DNA of 64,000 nucleotides from Rhodopseudomonas_A palustris_F (GTDB taxonomy: Bacteria > Pseudomonadota > Alphaproteobacteria > Rhizobiales > Xanthobacteraceae): positions 1,116,001-1,180,000 of the forward strand of contig NC_007925.1 of NCBI RefSeq assembly GCF_000013745.1. The letters are read 5' to 3'. Under the pieces are notes generated by a model that saw only the letters and a program-made list of their open reading frames with translations, had not been told where the DNA came from and made no database searches. The translations under genes were made by a program, and so were the position numbers. Below, piece by piece: positions 7,829 to 16,206 of this stretch; position 1 is the first letter of the stretch; each line of letters begins with the position of its first letter.

Positions 7829-9403
7829 TCAGCCCAAGGTACCCTCGCGAAGCTTGAAGCGCTGGATCTTTCCGGTCGCGGTTTTCGGAAGTTCCTCGAC
7901 GAACACCGTGCTGCGCGGATATTTGTAGGGCGCCAATCGATCCTTGATGAAGGTCTTCAATTCGGCTTCGGATACGGCTACGCCCGGCCGTTGCACCACA
8001 TAGGCCTTCGGCTTGGTCAGGCCATTCTCGTCAACGACGCCGACCACCGCGGCTTCCAGCACCGAGGGATGCTGCACCAACGTCGCCTCGATTTCGAACG
8101 GGCTGACATAGATGCCGCTGACCTTGAGCATGTCGTCGGTGCGCCCGGCATAGGAGTAGGAGCCGTCCTCATTGCGGATGTATTTGTCGCCGGACTTGGT
8201 CCAGCCGCCCTGAAAAGTCTCCTGGGTTTTCGCGCGGTTGCCCCAATACATCGTCGCCGACGAGGGGCCATGAATGTAGAGGTCGCCCGGTTCGCCGTCC
8301 GGCACCGGCCCACCAGCGTCGCCGCGCAATTCGATTTCGTAGCCCGGCACCGGCCAGCCGGTGGTGCCGTAGCAAACCCGATCGGGCAGATTCGACAGAT
8401 AGATGTGCAGCATCTCGGTCGAACCGATACCATCGACGATGTCGATGCCGAAATGGCGCTGGAAGCGCTGGCCGATCTCCGCCGGCAGCGCTTCGCCCGC
8501 GGAGGAGGCCATCCGCAGTGTAATCTGCTCACGCGCTGGCAGGTTGGACGCGGCTAAAATGCCCGCATAGCCGGTTGGTGCGCCGAAGAAGACCGTCGGT
8601 TTCAAGCCGGCGACACCGCCGAGCCAGCGCTTGAACACCGCGTCCGGCGTCGGGCGCTCGGGCATCAGTAGCGTCGTAGCACCCACGCTCAGCGGAAAGG
8701 TCAGCGCGTTGCCGAGGCCGTAGGCGAAGAACAGTTTCGCAGCCGAGAAACAGACGTCGCTCTCCTGCAGCTGCAGCGTGTTGCGGGCGTAGAGTTCCGC
8801 AGTCCAGTACGGGTTCGCCTGGGTGTGGACGACCCCCTTCGGGCGCCCGGTTGAGCCGGAGGAATACAGCCAGAATGCCGGATCGTCGGCATGGGTGGCG
8901 GCGGGCTTCTGCAGTGGTGCGTGCGCGCCGACGAAGGCCTCGAATTCGACCTCGTTGGGTTCGAGCGGCGCGTCAGGGTGAGACACAATCACCTTGTGCA
9001 CCTCGTGATCGCTCTTGGTCAGCGCCATCTTCAACGTGCCGCGCAGCGCGCCGCTGACCAGCACGGCCTGCGCGCGGGAATGCTCCAGCATGTAGGCGTA
9101 GTCGTCGCCGGTCAGTAGCGTATTGACCGCGACCGGGACGATGCCGGCGTAGATCGCGCCGAGGAATGCAATCGGCCAGTCGGTGCCATCAAGCATCAGC
9201 AGGAAGACGCGTTCTTCGCGCTTGATGCCGAGGGCGCGCAGGCCTGCCGCCGACCGCCTCGCTTTTTCGTCGAGCTGGGCGAAGCTGAGCGCGCTTGAGT
9301 CGTCGATGAAGGCCAGCTTGTCCGGCCGGCCGCAATTAGCCTGCAGCAGATGCCCGGCGATATTGAATCTCTCCGGCGGCGCAGCGACCCCTGCAGCGTT
9401 CAT
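7829..9403 (-). CDS. badA: Benzoate-CoA ligase
   Basis: A 524-residue AMP-forming ligase that makes benzoyl-CoA from benzoate, ATP and CoA, the entry step of the anaerobic pathway. Motifs are the phosphate loop YSSGSTGRPKGVVH, GSTEMLHIY, SGDKYIRNEDGSY, and the catalytic-lysine end motif KTATGKIQRFKLRE. The start at 9403 (MNAAGVAAPPERFN) follows AGGGAGAGACACC; the open frame to 9559 upstream is out of register with family length and is not used. It lies 80 bases after badG in the benzoyl-CoA reductase operon. Confidence 0.92.
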   Translation of the reverse strand: MNAAGVAAPPERFNIAGHLLQANCGRPDKLAFIDDSSALSFAQLDEKARRSAAGLRALGIKREERVFLLMLDGTDWPIAFLGAIYAGIVPVAVNTLLTGDDYAYMLEHSRAQAVLVSGALRGTLKMALTKSDHEVHKVIVSHPDAPLEPNEVEFEAFVGAHAPLQKPAATHADDPAFWLYSSGSTGRPKGVVHTQANPYWTAELYARNTLQLQESDVCFSAAKLFFAYGLGNALTFPLSVGATTLLMPERPTPDAVFKRWLGGVAGLKPTVFFGAPTGYAGILAASNLPAREQITLRMASSAGEALPAEIGQRFQRHFGIDIVDGIGSTEMLHIYLSNLPDRVCYGTTGWPVPGYEIELRGDAGGPVPDGEPGDLYIHGPSSATMYWGNRAKTQETFQGGWTKSGDKYIRNEDGSYSYAGRTDDMLKVSGIYVSPFEIEATLVQHPSVLEAAVVGVVDENGLTKPKAYVVQRPGVAVSEAELKTFIKDRLAPYKYPRSTVFVEELPKTATGKIQRFKLREGTLG

Positions 9404-9483
9404 GGTGTCTCTCCCTGATCGTTCTTGCGTCCGGAAGCGATCTTGGCGCCGCTTTCCGGTCCATACTATCGCGGCGACCGGCT

Positions 9484-10341
9484 TCAGTCGCAACGCGCTG
9501 TTTCCTGGCCTGTCGCGCTCGCCATGTCGGCGAGCTTCCGGTGCCGGAAAGCTCCCCACAACGCAGCACCGAACGCACCGGCAAAAATCGAATCCGGATG
9601 ACTTTCGATCGGCACGGTGATCTTGGCCTTGACGAGGGCGTCCTGCATGGCCTCGACAAGACCCTTGTCGAGCGCCAAGCCACCGGTCATTTGTACCATG
9701 CCGTCGATCGTGCCGAGGGTCTTGAGCAGCTTGGCGAGCCGGTCAGCCATCGATTCATGGATACCGCGCAGGATGTTCGGCGCGGTGATGCCGCGTGATA
9801 CCATGTTGATGACGTCGGTCTCGGCCAGCACCGCGCAGATGCCGGAGACTTTTTCCGGATTGTCGGCCTGTTTCGAAAGCGAGCCGATCTCGTCCTGGGC
9901 GATGCCGAGATAGCGCGCGATGTTCTCCAGGAATTGCCCCGAGCCGGACGCGCACTGGCTGGTCATCTTGTAGGACAGCACCTTGCCGCGATTATCCATG
10001 CGGATGGCGCGGCCGTGCAGCGCGCCGGTGTCGAGTACGGCGCGGCTGTCCGGCCGCAGATAAATCGCGCCGCGCGCGTGCGTGGTCATCGAATAGAAAT
10101 GCCCAGTGTGGAAGTCGAGGGCCTCACCTTCTCCGGTGGTGGCGCAATAGGCGATATCGGCGCGCGTAAGCCCGGCCTCCTTCAGAACATTGTCGTAGAC
10201 GTCGCCGGCGAGTTTGAGCGGATCACGCTGCCGTACCCGCTCGACCAGTTTGCCGAGGCAAATTTCTTCGTCGTCGCCCACCTCGAACAAGGCCACCTTG
10301 ACAGCGCCGGTTCCAACATCGATCCCGGATGTGATCGGCAT
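9484..10341 (-). CDS. badG: Benzoyl-CoA reductase subunit BadG (BcrD type)
   Basis: A 285-residue ATPase subunit of ATP-dependent benzoyl-CoA reductase, which drives two electrons from ferredoxin into the aromatic ring. It belongs to the BadF/BadG/BcrA/BcrD family of ASKHA-fold activators: phosphate motif GIDVGTGAVKVALF at the N-terminus, the cluster-ligand motif CASGSGQF and the second nucleotide motif MTGGLALDKGL. With BadF it shares a bridging [4Fe-4S] cluster. The start at 10341 follows AAGGAGGAAACTC, 12 bases after the badF stop. A longer open frame up to 10905 runs through badF in another frame and is discarded. Confidence 0.9.
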   Translation of the reverse strand: MPITSGIDVGTGAVKVALFEVGDDEEICLGKLVERVRQRDPLKLAGDVYDNVLKEAGLTRADIAYCATTGEGEALDFHTGHFYSMTTHARGAIYLRPDSRAVLDTGALHGRAIRMDNRGKVLSYKMTSQCASGSGQFLENIARYLGIAQDEIGSLSKQADNPEKVSGICAVLAETDVINMVSRGITAPNILRGIHESMADRLAKLLKTLGTIDGMVQMTGGLALDKGLVEAMQDALVKAKITVPIESHPDSIFAGAFGAALWGAFRHRKLADMASATGQETARCD

Positions 10342-10352
10342 GAGTTTCCTCC

Positions 10353-11669
10353 TTACGACGCGATGGCGCGACGGGCGAACTCGGATGCCCCGAGCGCGCC
10401 GGTGTAGATCGAGTCGGGATTGATGTTGATCGTCACCTCGCCGTAGTTCTCCTTGATCAGCTTGCGCAATTCGCGCACCGCCGCCTCGTTCTTGGCGACG
10501 CCACCGGTGAAGGTGAACTGGTCGGTCACGCCGCCCGAGCGCGAAATGATCGAGATAGCGCGTAAAATGATCGCGCGGTGAAGGCCGGCGAGGATGTCCT
10601 CGCGCTTCTCGCCGAGTGACAGTCGGTCGCGCAGTTCGGCTCCGGCGAACACCGTGCAGGTCGAGTTGATGCGGGCGGGGCGGTTCGACTTCATCGCCAG
10701 TGGCCCGAGCTCGTGCAGGCCGACGTTCATTTCGTCGGCGATGTAGCCGAGATAGCGTCCGCAGCCGGCGGCGCAGCGGTCGTTCATCTGGAAATTCTCG
10801 ACGATACCCTGGCCGTCGATCTGAATCCCCTTGGTGTCCTGGCCGCCGATGTCGAGCACGGTACGGGTCGCCGGATACATCATGTGCGCGCCGAGACCGT
10901 GGCACAGGATTTCCGAGCGGATATGCTCCTTGGAGAACGGCAGCGTGACCCGGCCGTAGCCGGTTCCGACCAGATAGGTCTCTTCCAGTTCGATGCCGAG
11001 CGCGTCCTCGATCATCCGCGTATAGTCGCCTTCCCCATCGGCGATGTGCGAATCGGTGTCGAGCATGCGCGCGATGCCACGGCGAAACTTCTCGCTGAGC
11101 TCGCCGCCCGGCGGTCGGTTCTCAACCTCGATGATCGACTTGTCGTAGGCATTCAACACGATCTCGAGCGCAACGCCCATCTCGCGCGCGACGGCTTCGG
11201 CGTGGACATGGTAGCGGGAGCCGGCGATGTCGCGGAAGAAGTCGGACTTGCGCTTGGCCTCCGGTGCGTAGAGCAAAGGCGCCTCGGCCCGCAATCGGAT
11301 GAACACTTCGTGCAGCGCCTCTTTCAGCGCGTCGGCGACGGAAGCGAAGCGATCACTCTTCAACTGGCCGTGGCAGGTCTCCTCCAAATCGTCGAGCTGT
11401 TCGAGGAATTGGACCAGGCGAAAATTGCGTTCGAGCGCGGCCAGGAATTCGCGGCTGTGCTCGTGGCCGGAGTCGCCGGCGTGTAACGCACGGCGAAACA
11501 GCGTGAAGCGGGCGTCGATCCGCGCTTCCTCCGAGGCGACCCGCGCCGCTGTCGCGTAATTCGACCGCGAATTGGTGATGCCGCGGCCGATCACTTCTTT
11601 GTTTTGGTCGAGCAGCACCGCCTTGGTGGTGGTCGAGCCGAGATCGATACCAATAAAGGTGCGCATCAT
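10353..11669 (-). CDS. badF: Benzoyl-CoA reductase subunit BadF (BcrA type)
   Basis: A 438-residue ATPase subunit of benzoyl-CoA reductase, larger partner of BadG. It shows the acetate/sugar-kinase-fold phosphate motif GIDLGSTTTKAVLL, the second phosphate block VLDIGGQDTKGIQ, the cluster-ligand region NDRCAAGCGRYL and the C-terminal TFTGGVAKNEAAVREL. An insertion of about 120 residues after position 50 is typical of the A subunit. The first ATG (11669) is followed at once by a second (11666), which has better spacing from GAGGAGGG. It lies six bases after badE. Confidence 0.9.
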   Translation of the reverse strand: MMRTFIGIDLGSTTTKAVLLDQNKEVIGRGITNSRSNYATAARVASEEARIDARFTLFRRALHAGDSGHEHSREFLAALERNFRLVQFLEQLDDLEETCHGQLKSDRFASVADALKEALHEVFIRLRAEAPLLYAPEAKRKSDFFRDIAGSRYHVHAEAVAREMGVALEIVLNAYDKSIIEVENRPPGGELSEKFRRGIARMLDTDSHIADGEGDYTRMIEDALGIELEETYLVGTGYGRVTLPFSKEHIRSEILCHGLGAHMMYPATRTVLDIGGQDTKGIQIDGQGIVENFQMNDRCAAGCGRYLGYIADEMNVGLHELGPLAMKSNRPARINSTCTVFAGAELRDRLSLGEKREDILAGLHRAIILRAISIISRSGGVTDQFTFTGGVAKNEAAVRELRKLIKENYGEVTININPDSIYTGALGASEFARRAIAS

Positions 11670-11675
11670 CCCTCC

Positions 11676-12986
11676 TCAGGCCGCGCCGCGCAGACCGGCG
11701 CGCTTCTGCTCGATCATCTGGAAATAGCTCTCCAGCCGGTTCTTGACGTTGGCTGCGGAGAAGTAGCGCGGATCGACCAGGTCGGTTTCGATGAAGGCCG
11801 CGGGCTTGCCGGTGCGCTTCTCGACCTCACGCATCATCAGAAGCTGGCCGGCCGAGAACGAATTGCAGCTCTTGATCGAATTGATCAAAAGCCCGTCCGC
11901 CTCGTACTCGTTCATGTAGTTCTCCAACATGTCGACACGCATCGGCAAATTGCGGTTGGTGTAGACATTGAGGCAATATTCGGCGAGCGACTCCAGCGGC
12001 CGGTCGGGGTCGTGGCGGAAGCCGAGATCATAGGTGCCGCCGACCTTGGTGTAACTGGAGGCGACCACGACCGCGCCTTCGTCATAGAACATCTTCCAGA
12101 ACTGACGGAAATTAGTGTAGTTCGGCGGGCCTTCGACCACGAGGCGATAACGCTCCTTGCCCATGTCGCCATCCGGCGTCACCGGCCCTTTGCCCTCGGC
12201 GATCCGCTGTTCGACCTCGGCGCGCAGGAACTTGTAGTATTCAATCGCTTCGTCGGTGCCGCGGAAGGCGCCGAAGATCGGCCCGATATAATAGATGCCT
12301 CCAAAATAGGCGTCGATCGGCGAGGGCTTGTTCTTGGCCGACTGCAGCACCCAGACGTGATCGTCCTCCGCCTTGGCGGATTTGCGGAGGTAGTCGCGCA
12401 GCCGGTCGATGTCGAACTTGACGCCGGAGATCCGCTCCAGCTTCGGGATCACGTCCAGCTTCAGCTGCTTCACCATGTAGCTGATCATGTCCTTGGTGAT
12501 CTTGCCGTCGGCGAGGTACGGCGTCTGGAACATTATGGTTTCGCAGTTGTATTGGCGGCGCAGCAGTTCGAACCACTTCATGAAGGTGAAGCAGCCGGTA
12601 TAGGACAAGAGAAGCACGTCCGGGTCCGGCAGGCGGCGGCCGTTGGGGCCGATATTGCCCTTGGCCATCATGCCGATGTCGGATTTCACGTAAGTGCAGA
12701 CGTCTTCGGAATGGCCGAGCTTCTCCGCCTCCATGACGAAAGCGCCGCTCTGCTTACGCAGGCCGTTCTGGATGGCGTTGACCTCCGGCAAATTGTTGAT
12801 CATGTCGAAGCACATCAACAACTCGTTGAGATTGCCCGGCACGAAGGTCGCGGCGACCTTCTCGCCGCGCTCCTTGGCGTTTGCGAGCCGGTCATAATGG
12901 GCGTTGACCATCTCCTTCTGCCGCGCCATCGAGGCGTCCTTGGTGGCCTCCGGCGGCTTGGTCTTCGGTCCGACGATGATGGTCAT
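11676..12986 (-). CDS. badE: Benzoyl-CoA reductase subunit BadE (BcrB type)
   Basis: A 436-residue subunit of the substrate-reducing module of benzoyl-CoA reductase, homologous to BcrB and to the 2-hydroxyacyl-CoA dehydratase component D family. Cysteines likely to hold the active-site [4Fe-4S] cluster include those in LLSYTGCFTFMKW and SIKSCNSFSAGQLLM. The open frame begins with GTG at 12998, but the ATG at 12986 overlaps the badD stop (ATGA), favouring translational coupling. It pairs with BadD to bind benzoyl-CoA. Confidence 0.88.
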   Translation of the reverse strand: MTIIVGPKTKPPEATKDASMARQKEMVNAHYDRLANAKERGEKVAATFVPGNLNELLMCFDMINNLPEVNAIQNGLRKQSGAFVMEAEKLGHSEDVCTYVKSDIGMMAKGNIGPNGRRLPDPDVLLLSYTGCFTFMKWFELLRRQYNCETIMFQTPYLADGKITKDMISYMVKQLKLDVIPKLERISGVKFDIDRLRDYLRKSAKAEDDHVWVLQSAKNKPSPIDAYFGGIYYIGPIFGAFRGTDEAIEYYKFLRAEVEQRIAEGKGPVTPDGDMGKERYRLVVEGPPNYTNFRQFWKMFYDEGAVVVASSYTKVGGTYDLGFRHDPDRPLESLAEYCLNVYTNRNLPMRVDMLENYMNEYEADGLLINSIKSCNSFSAGQLLMMREVEKRTGKPAAFIETDLVDPRYFSAANVKNRLESYFQMIEQKRAGLRGAA

Positions 12987-14167
12987 GCCCCGCTCCACAG
13001 TTTGATCGAATCGGCGAAGGTGCCGGCCTGCTCGCGGATCGGCTGCATCTGGCCGGAATTTTCGGCGTATTTGAAAGCGATCTGCGGGATGTTGTGGCTC
13101 TTCAGCACCGCCTGCAGCATCGGGCGCTCCAGCAGGCCGGGATCGCAGAAGCTGGTCATCGCGAAGATCACGCCCTCGGCGCGGTTCTTGCGCACGCTAT
13201 CGACGAGATAAAGGCCCTTCTTGGCCTCGTCGGGCTCGTATTTCGGCGGTGTCGATTTGGAATCGTGCAGATAGGCGTTCGCCAAATTCTTCAGCGGATC
13301 GCCGTCGAGCGCGACGTCGGAATTCTCCCAGCGGGTGACCAGGATGAAATCGTCATCGACTATGTAGCAGCCCGACAGCTCGATCGACTTGATGAGGTTG
13401 AGCGGCGGCTGCTCGCAGAACATGCCGCAGATCACCACGCGGGAATTGTCCTTGATCGGCCGCTGCTGCAGCCGCGCGGCGGCGAGATATTCTCCGAGCA
13501 ACTGATTGTGCTGCTCGACCGGGATCACCATACCGGCGCGGAGCAGCAAATATAGCTCGGAGGAGGGAACATTCCACGGCTCAACCGCGCGTAGCGCGTA
13601 GAGCTCGCGGATCAGTCGGCGGTTCTCGTTGAACGCAGCGACCGAGGCGCGCAGGGCTTCGGTGGTGATCGGCTTACCGGTCATTCCGGAGAGCCACTCG
13701 CAGGTCTCGCGCAATTCGCTGACATAGAAGTCGCCGCCGAGGTCATCCTCGAAATTGTGCGGCAGATCGATATAGCGCGCGCCCTTCTCGGGAAACATCA
13801 GCTTCCACATCCCCGACAGATTGCGGATCACGTCGCAGATCGAGGGAAACATCATGCCGTCGACGAAATCGAGCCTGCCGGAAACGCCGAGCTCGATGGT
13901 CGAGCGCGGAATTCGGCAGATATAGCTCTGGTAATAGGCGTCGCCGTGGATGACCTCTAGCTGGTCGCCACCGCCGAAGATTCCGAGTGGCAGCCCGCCG
14001 GCTGCATGTACCAGCTCGCGCGGCGCGTAGTAGGGCAGGAAGCCGACCACGATGCGGCCGGGTTCGGCCGCCTTCCATTCGCGGGCGGCGGTGAAACTGA
14101 GGTCGGAAAACAGCGCTTCGCAGCGGGCGACGATGTCGCCCGTGGTCTGGCGCGCCCTGTCGAGCAT
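12983..14167 (-). CDS. badD: Benzoyl-CoA reductase subunit BadD (BcrC type)
   Basis: A 394-residue first subunit of benzoyl-CoA reductase, BcrC-like and in the same dehydratase-D fold as BadE. Likely cluster cysteines are in ICRIPRSTIELG, VVICGMFCEQPPLNLIK and AMTSFCDPGLLERPM. It is the first gene of the badDEFGAB operon. The start at 14167 follows GGGAGGATCACGGC. A TTGACGTGGATCAA box lies about 115 bases upstream of the start, in line with the reported AadR control of this promoter. Confidence 0.9.
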   Translation of the reverse strand: MLDRARQTTGDIVARCEALFSDLSFTAAREWKAAEPGRIVVGFLPYYAPRELVHAAGGLPLGIFGGGDQLEVIHGDAYYQSYICRIPRSTIELGVSGRLDFVDGMMFPSICDVIRNLSGMWKLMFPEKGARYIDLPHNFEDDLGGDFYVSELRETCEWLSGMTGKPITTEALRASVAAFNENRRLIRELYALRAVEPWNVPSSELYLLLRAGMVIPVEQHNQLLGEYLAAARLQQRPIKDNSRVVICGMFCEQPPLNLIKSIELSGCYIVDDDFILVTRWENSDVALDGDPLKNLANAYLHDSKSTPPKYEPDEAKKGLYLVDSVRKNRAEGVIFAMTSFCDPGLLERPMLQAVLKSHNIPQIAFKYAENSGQMQPIREQAGTFADSIKLWSGA

Positions 14168-14274
14168 GCCGTGATCCTCCCTGTACTCCGCGCCACTCGC
14201 CGGAGCGTTGGTCCGTCGGCGGTGAGTCCCGCCGTGCTATAATGTAATCTAGTATTGGAATGCGAGAAATGGAT

Positions 14275-14288
14275 TTGACGTGGATCAA
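14275..14288. promoter_or_regulatory. Fnr/FixK-type box upstream of badD (probable AadR site)
   Basis: TTGACGTGGATCAA fits the TTGA-N6-TCAA consensus of Fnr/FixK-family activators. Its centre is about 114 bases from the badD start. On the minus strand an A/T-rich ATTACATTATAG stretch follows about 30-40 bases downstream, suitable as a -10 region for a site near -41. AadR, an Fnr-family protein, is known to activate badD in R. palustris; the match to this site is inference. Confidence 0.7.
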
Positions 14289-14364
14289 ATCCGTTTCACG
14301 ATCGTGGCGTCCGCGCTCGCCGCACCGCAGCGTGATATTGTTGGTACCAGCCACTCAACCGTCA

Positions 14365-14385
14365 TGGCCGGGCTTGTCCCGGCCA
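14365..14385. repeat. Palindromic repeat in the badC-badD gap
   Basis: TGGCCGGG-CTTGT-CCCGGCCA forms an eight-base-pair hairpin. This GTCATGGCCGGGCTTGTCCCGGCCA type of palindrome is a common dispersed intergenic element in Bradyrhizobium and Rhodopseudomonas. It sits downstream of badC (minus strand) and upstream of the badD promoter box. Confidence 0.7.
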
Positions 14386-14420
14386 CCATGTCCTTCATCG
14401 TGCACGGCTCTCAAGATATG

Positions 14421-14445
14421 GATGCCCGCGACAAGCGCGGGCATC
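14421..14445. repeat. Second palindromic repeat, possible badC terminator
   Basis: GATGCCCGCG-ACAAG-CGCGGGCATC is a perfect ten-base-pair hairpin 20 bases beyond the badC stop. It resembles the same family of dispersed GC-rich palindromes as the one at 14365. It could end badC transcription, though no T run follows. Confidence 0.65.
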
Positions 14446-14465
14446 CCGCTTAGGAAAGTCGCCTA

Positions 14466-15485
14466 TCAAATATCGATGGCAATTTTGCCGAACTGCTGGC
14501 CCGCTTCGAGATGTGAGAATGCCTCGCGGACTTGGTCGAGCGGGTAATGGACATCGATCGGCGGCGTGATCCGTCCGGCGGCGCACCATTCGATCAGTTT
14601 TGCGAATTCGTCGGGATTGCCGAGCGTCGATCCGAAAATCTGCAATTGCCGGATGAATACCCGGCGCAGATCGGCGGAGGGGTTGTCGCCGATGGTGGCG
14701 CCGCAGGTGGCGATCCGGCCGCCACGCACCAGGCATTTCAGCGCCGCGCTCCATATCGCGCCGCCGATGTTTTCTATCACCACGTCGACGCCTCGGCCGC
14801 CGGTCAATTCCATCACCGCGGCGGGGATCTTGTCGGCCGGGGCGTCGATCGCCGCATCCGCGCCGAGCGCGCGAGCGTGGGCCGCCTTCTCGGCGCTGCG
14901 GGAAGTGACGAACACGCGGGCGCCGGCCGCCTTGGCGATCTGCAGCGCCGCCAACGACACGCCGCCGCCGATGCCGAACACCAGCACGGTTTCGCCGGGT
15001 TGCAGGTTGGCCTTGTTGAACAGCATTCGCCAGGCGGTGAGATAGTTCACGCCCAGCGCTGCTCCTTGTGCAAAATCGAGAGCGTCGGGAATCTCAAGTG
15101 CGTTGCCGGCCGGGACGCTAACATACTCGGCCATCGTGCCGTTGCAATGCTCGCCGAGCAGGCGCATCTTGGCGCACAGCACCGGTTCGCCGCGCTGGCA
15201 GAATTCGCAACGGCCGCAGACCAGGCCTGGATAGATCGTCACCCGCCGGCCGATCAGCGCGGCGTCATCGGCTTCTTCGATTACTCCGGCACCATCGACG
15301 CCCATGATCTGCGGCAGCGAATGGGTGATGCCCGCGCCGCTGTCGCGCATATAGAGGTCGACGCGGTTGACGGTCGCGGCCTTCATGCGGATCAGCACCT
15401 CGCCCGGCTGCCGTATCGGTATCGGCCGCTCGCCAACGACGATGACCTCGTTGCCGCCATGCCCAGTCATAAAGGCTGCCTTCAT
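14466..15485 (-). CDS. badC: Zinc-dependent medium-chain alcohol dehydrogenase BadC
   Basis: A 339-residue zinc-binding alcohol dehydrogenase. The structural-zinc cysteines CGRCEFCQRGEPVLC are present, and the Rossmann motif VFGIGGGVSLAALQIAK lies in the middle. The first catalytic-zinc position reads ATVNRVDLYMRDSG, with Asn-Arg-Val in place of the usual Cys, so the catalytic zinc may be absent, as in quinone-reductase-like members. The ATG at 15485 is used; a GTG at 15494 would add three residues. It lies between badR and badD as in R. palustris, where its exact role in benzoate degradation is unsettled. Confidence 0.8.
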   Translation of the reverse strand: MKAAFMTGHGGNEVIVVGERPIPIRQPGEVLIRMKAATVNRVDLYMRDSGAGITHSLPQIMGVDGAGVIEEADDAALIGRRVTIYPGLVCGRCEFCQRGEPVLCAKMRLLGEHCNGTMAEYVSVPAGNALEIPDALDFAQGAALGVNYLTAWRMLFNKANLQPGETVLVFGIGGGVSLAALQIAKAAGARVFVTSRSAEKAAHARALGADAAIDAPADKIPAAVMELTGGRGVDVVIENIGGAIWSAALKCLVRGGRIATCGATIGDNPSADLRRVFIRQLQIFGSTLGNPDEFAKLIEWCAAGRITPPIDVHYPLDQVREAFSHLEAGQQFGKIAIDI

Positions 15486-15552
15486 TGCTTCCACCCCATC
15501 TCACTTTTGATCGTGTTTTACGATTGTCGTCGTGGCGAACCTTCAACGATTG

Positions 15553-16074
15553 TCAAATGTTTCGGTCTGGATCGACGTCAGGCGCGCCCTCATCGATCCG
15601 CTTCATATTGTCGAGAATCTTGAGCAAATAGTGCAGCGCATGCGTGGTGTCGTTGATCGAGAAATCCGCAAGCACCTGATCGTAATAGGCGCGGATCTTG
15701 GGCTGAGCGAGAACATGCCAAACATGACGCCCCCTGTCGGTCATTGTCACCAAGCGTGAGCGACGATCGCGTTCATCCGGCAGGATCTCGACGTGCCCGT
15801 CGCGCTCCATGCGGCCGATCAGCCCGGCGAGATTCTGCCGGCTGACCATCAGATAGCGCGCGAGATCGCCGATACTCATCCCTTCCTTGGCGGCAGGCCG
15901 CGACAGCGCTCCCAGCACCGCCCATTGCTGGGTGGTGATTCCCTCCGCTTCGACGGCGCGCGTCCCGGTTTTATGCAACATATTGGCGCATTGGTAGAGC
16001 CGAAAAAACAATCGGTTAGCCAATTCGATCTTTGTCGTGGCGTTATCAGAAGCAGTTTTCGTATTCCGTGCCAT
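15553..16074 (-). CDS. badR: MarR-family regulator BadR
   Basis: A 173-residue MarR-type winged-helix regulator. The helix-turn-helix region reads MSIGDLARYLMVSRQNLAGLIGRME, followed by the wing DERDRRSRLVTMTDRG. BadR in R. palustris works together with AadR to switch on benzoate and cyclohexanecarboxylate genes in response to a ring-CoA intermediate. It is transcribed divergently from badH with a 132-base gap containing a CAATATATTG palindrome. Confidence 0.87.
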   Translation of the reverse strand: MARNTKTASDNATTKIELANRLFFRLYQCANMLHKTGTRAVEAEGITTQQWAVLGALSRPAAKEGMSIGDLARYLMVSRQNLAGLIGRMERDGHVEILPDERDRRSRLVTMTDRGRHVWHVLAQPKIRAYYDQVLADFSINDTTHALHYLLKILDNMKRIDEGAPDVDPDRNI

Positions 16075-16116
16075 CGACTCCCTCTTGCGGATTTCTGTTC
16101 AGCGCGATAGATATAG

Positions 16117-16126
16117 CAATATATTG
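16117..16126. promoter_or_regulatory. Palindrome between badR and badH (possible BadR operator)
   Basis: CAATATATTG is a perfect ten-base palindrome in an A/T-rich island (16106-16135) between the divergent badR and badH genes. MarR-type proteins usually bind such short A/T-rich inverted repeats next to their own gene. The assignment to BadR is an inference from position. Confidence 0.45.
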
Positions 16127-16206
16127 TCCTAAAAGCCAAGCGGCCGACGACGACCGTCGGCAAATAGCCGGGCAAGAACAAACACCGGGAGAGGGAGTAA
16201 GCGGGG

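Noticed and set aside
9484..10905. 473-residue open frame on the minus strand
   Set aside because: Only the last 285 residues (badG, from 10341) have homology; the rest is badF read in another frame.
11604..13211. 535-residue plus-strand ORF opposite badE and badD
   Set aside because: Low-complexity antisense frame, typical of high-GC shadow ORFs; the minus strand encodes clear benzoyl-CoA reductase subunits.
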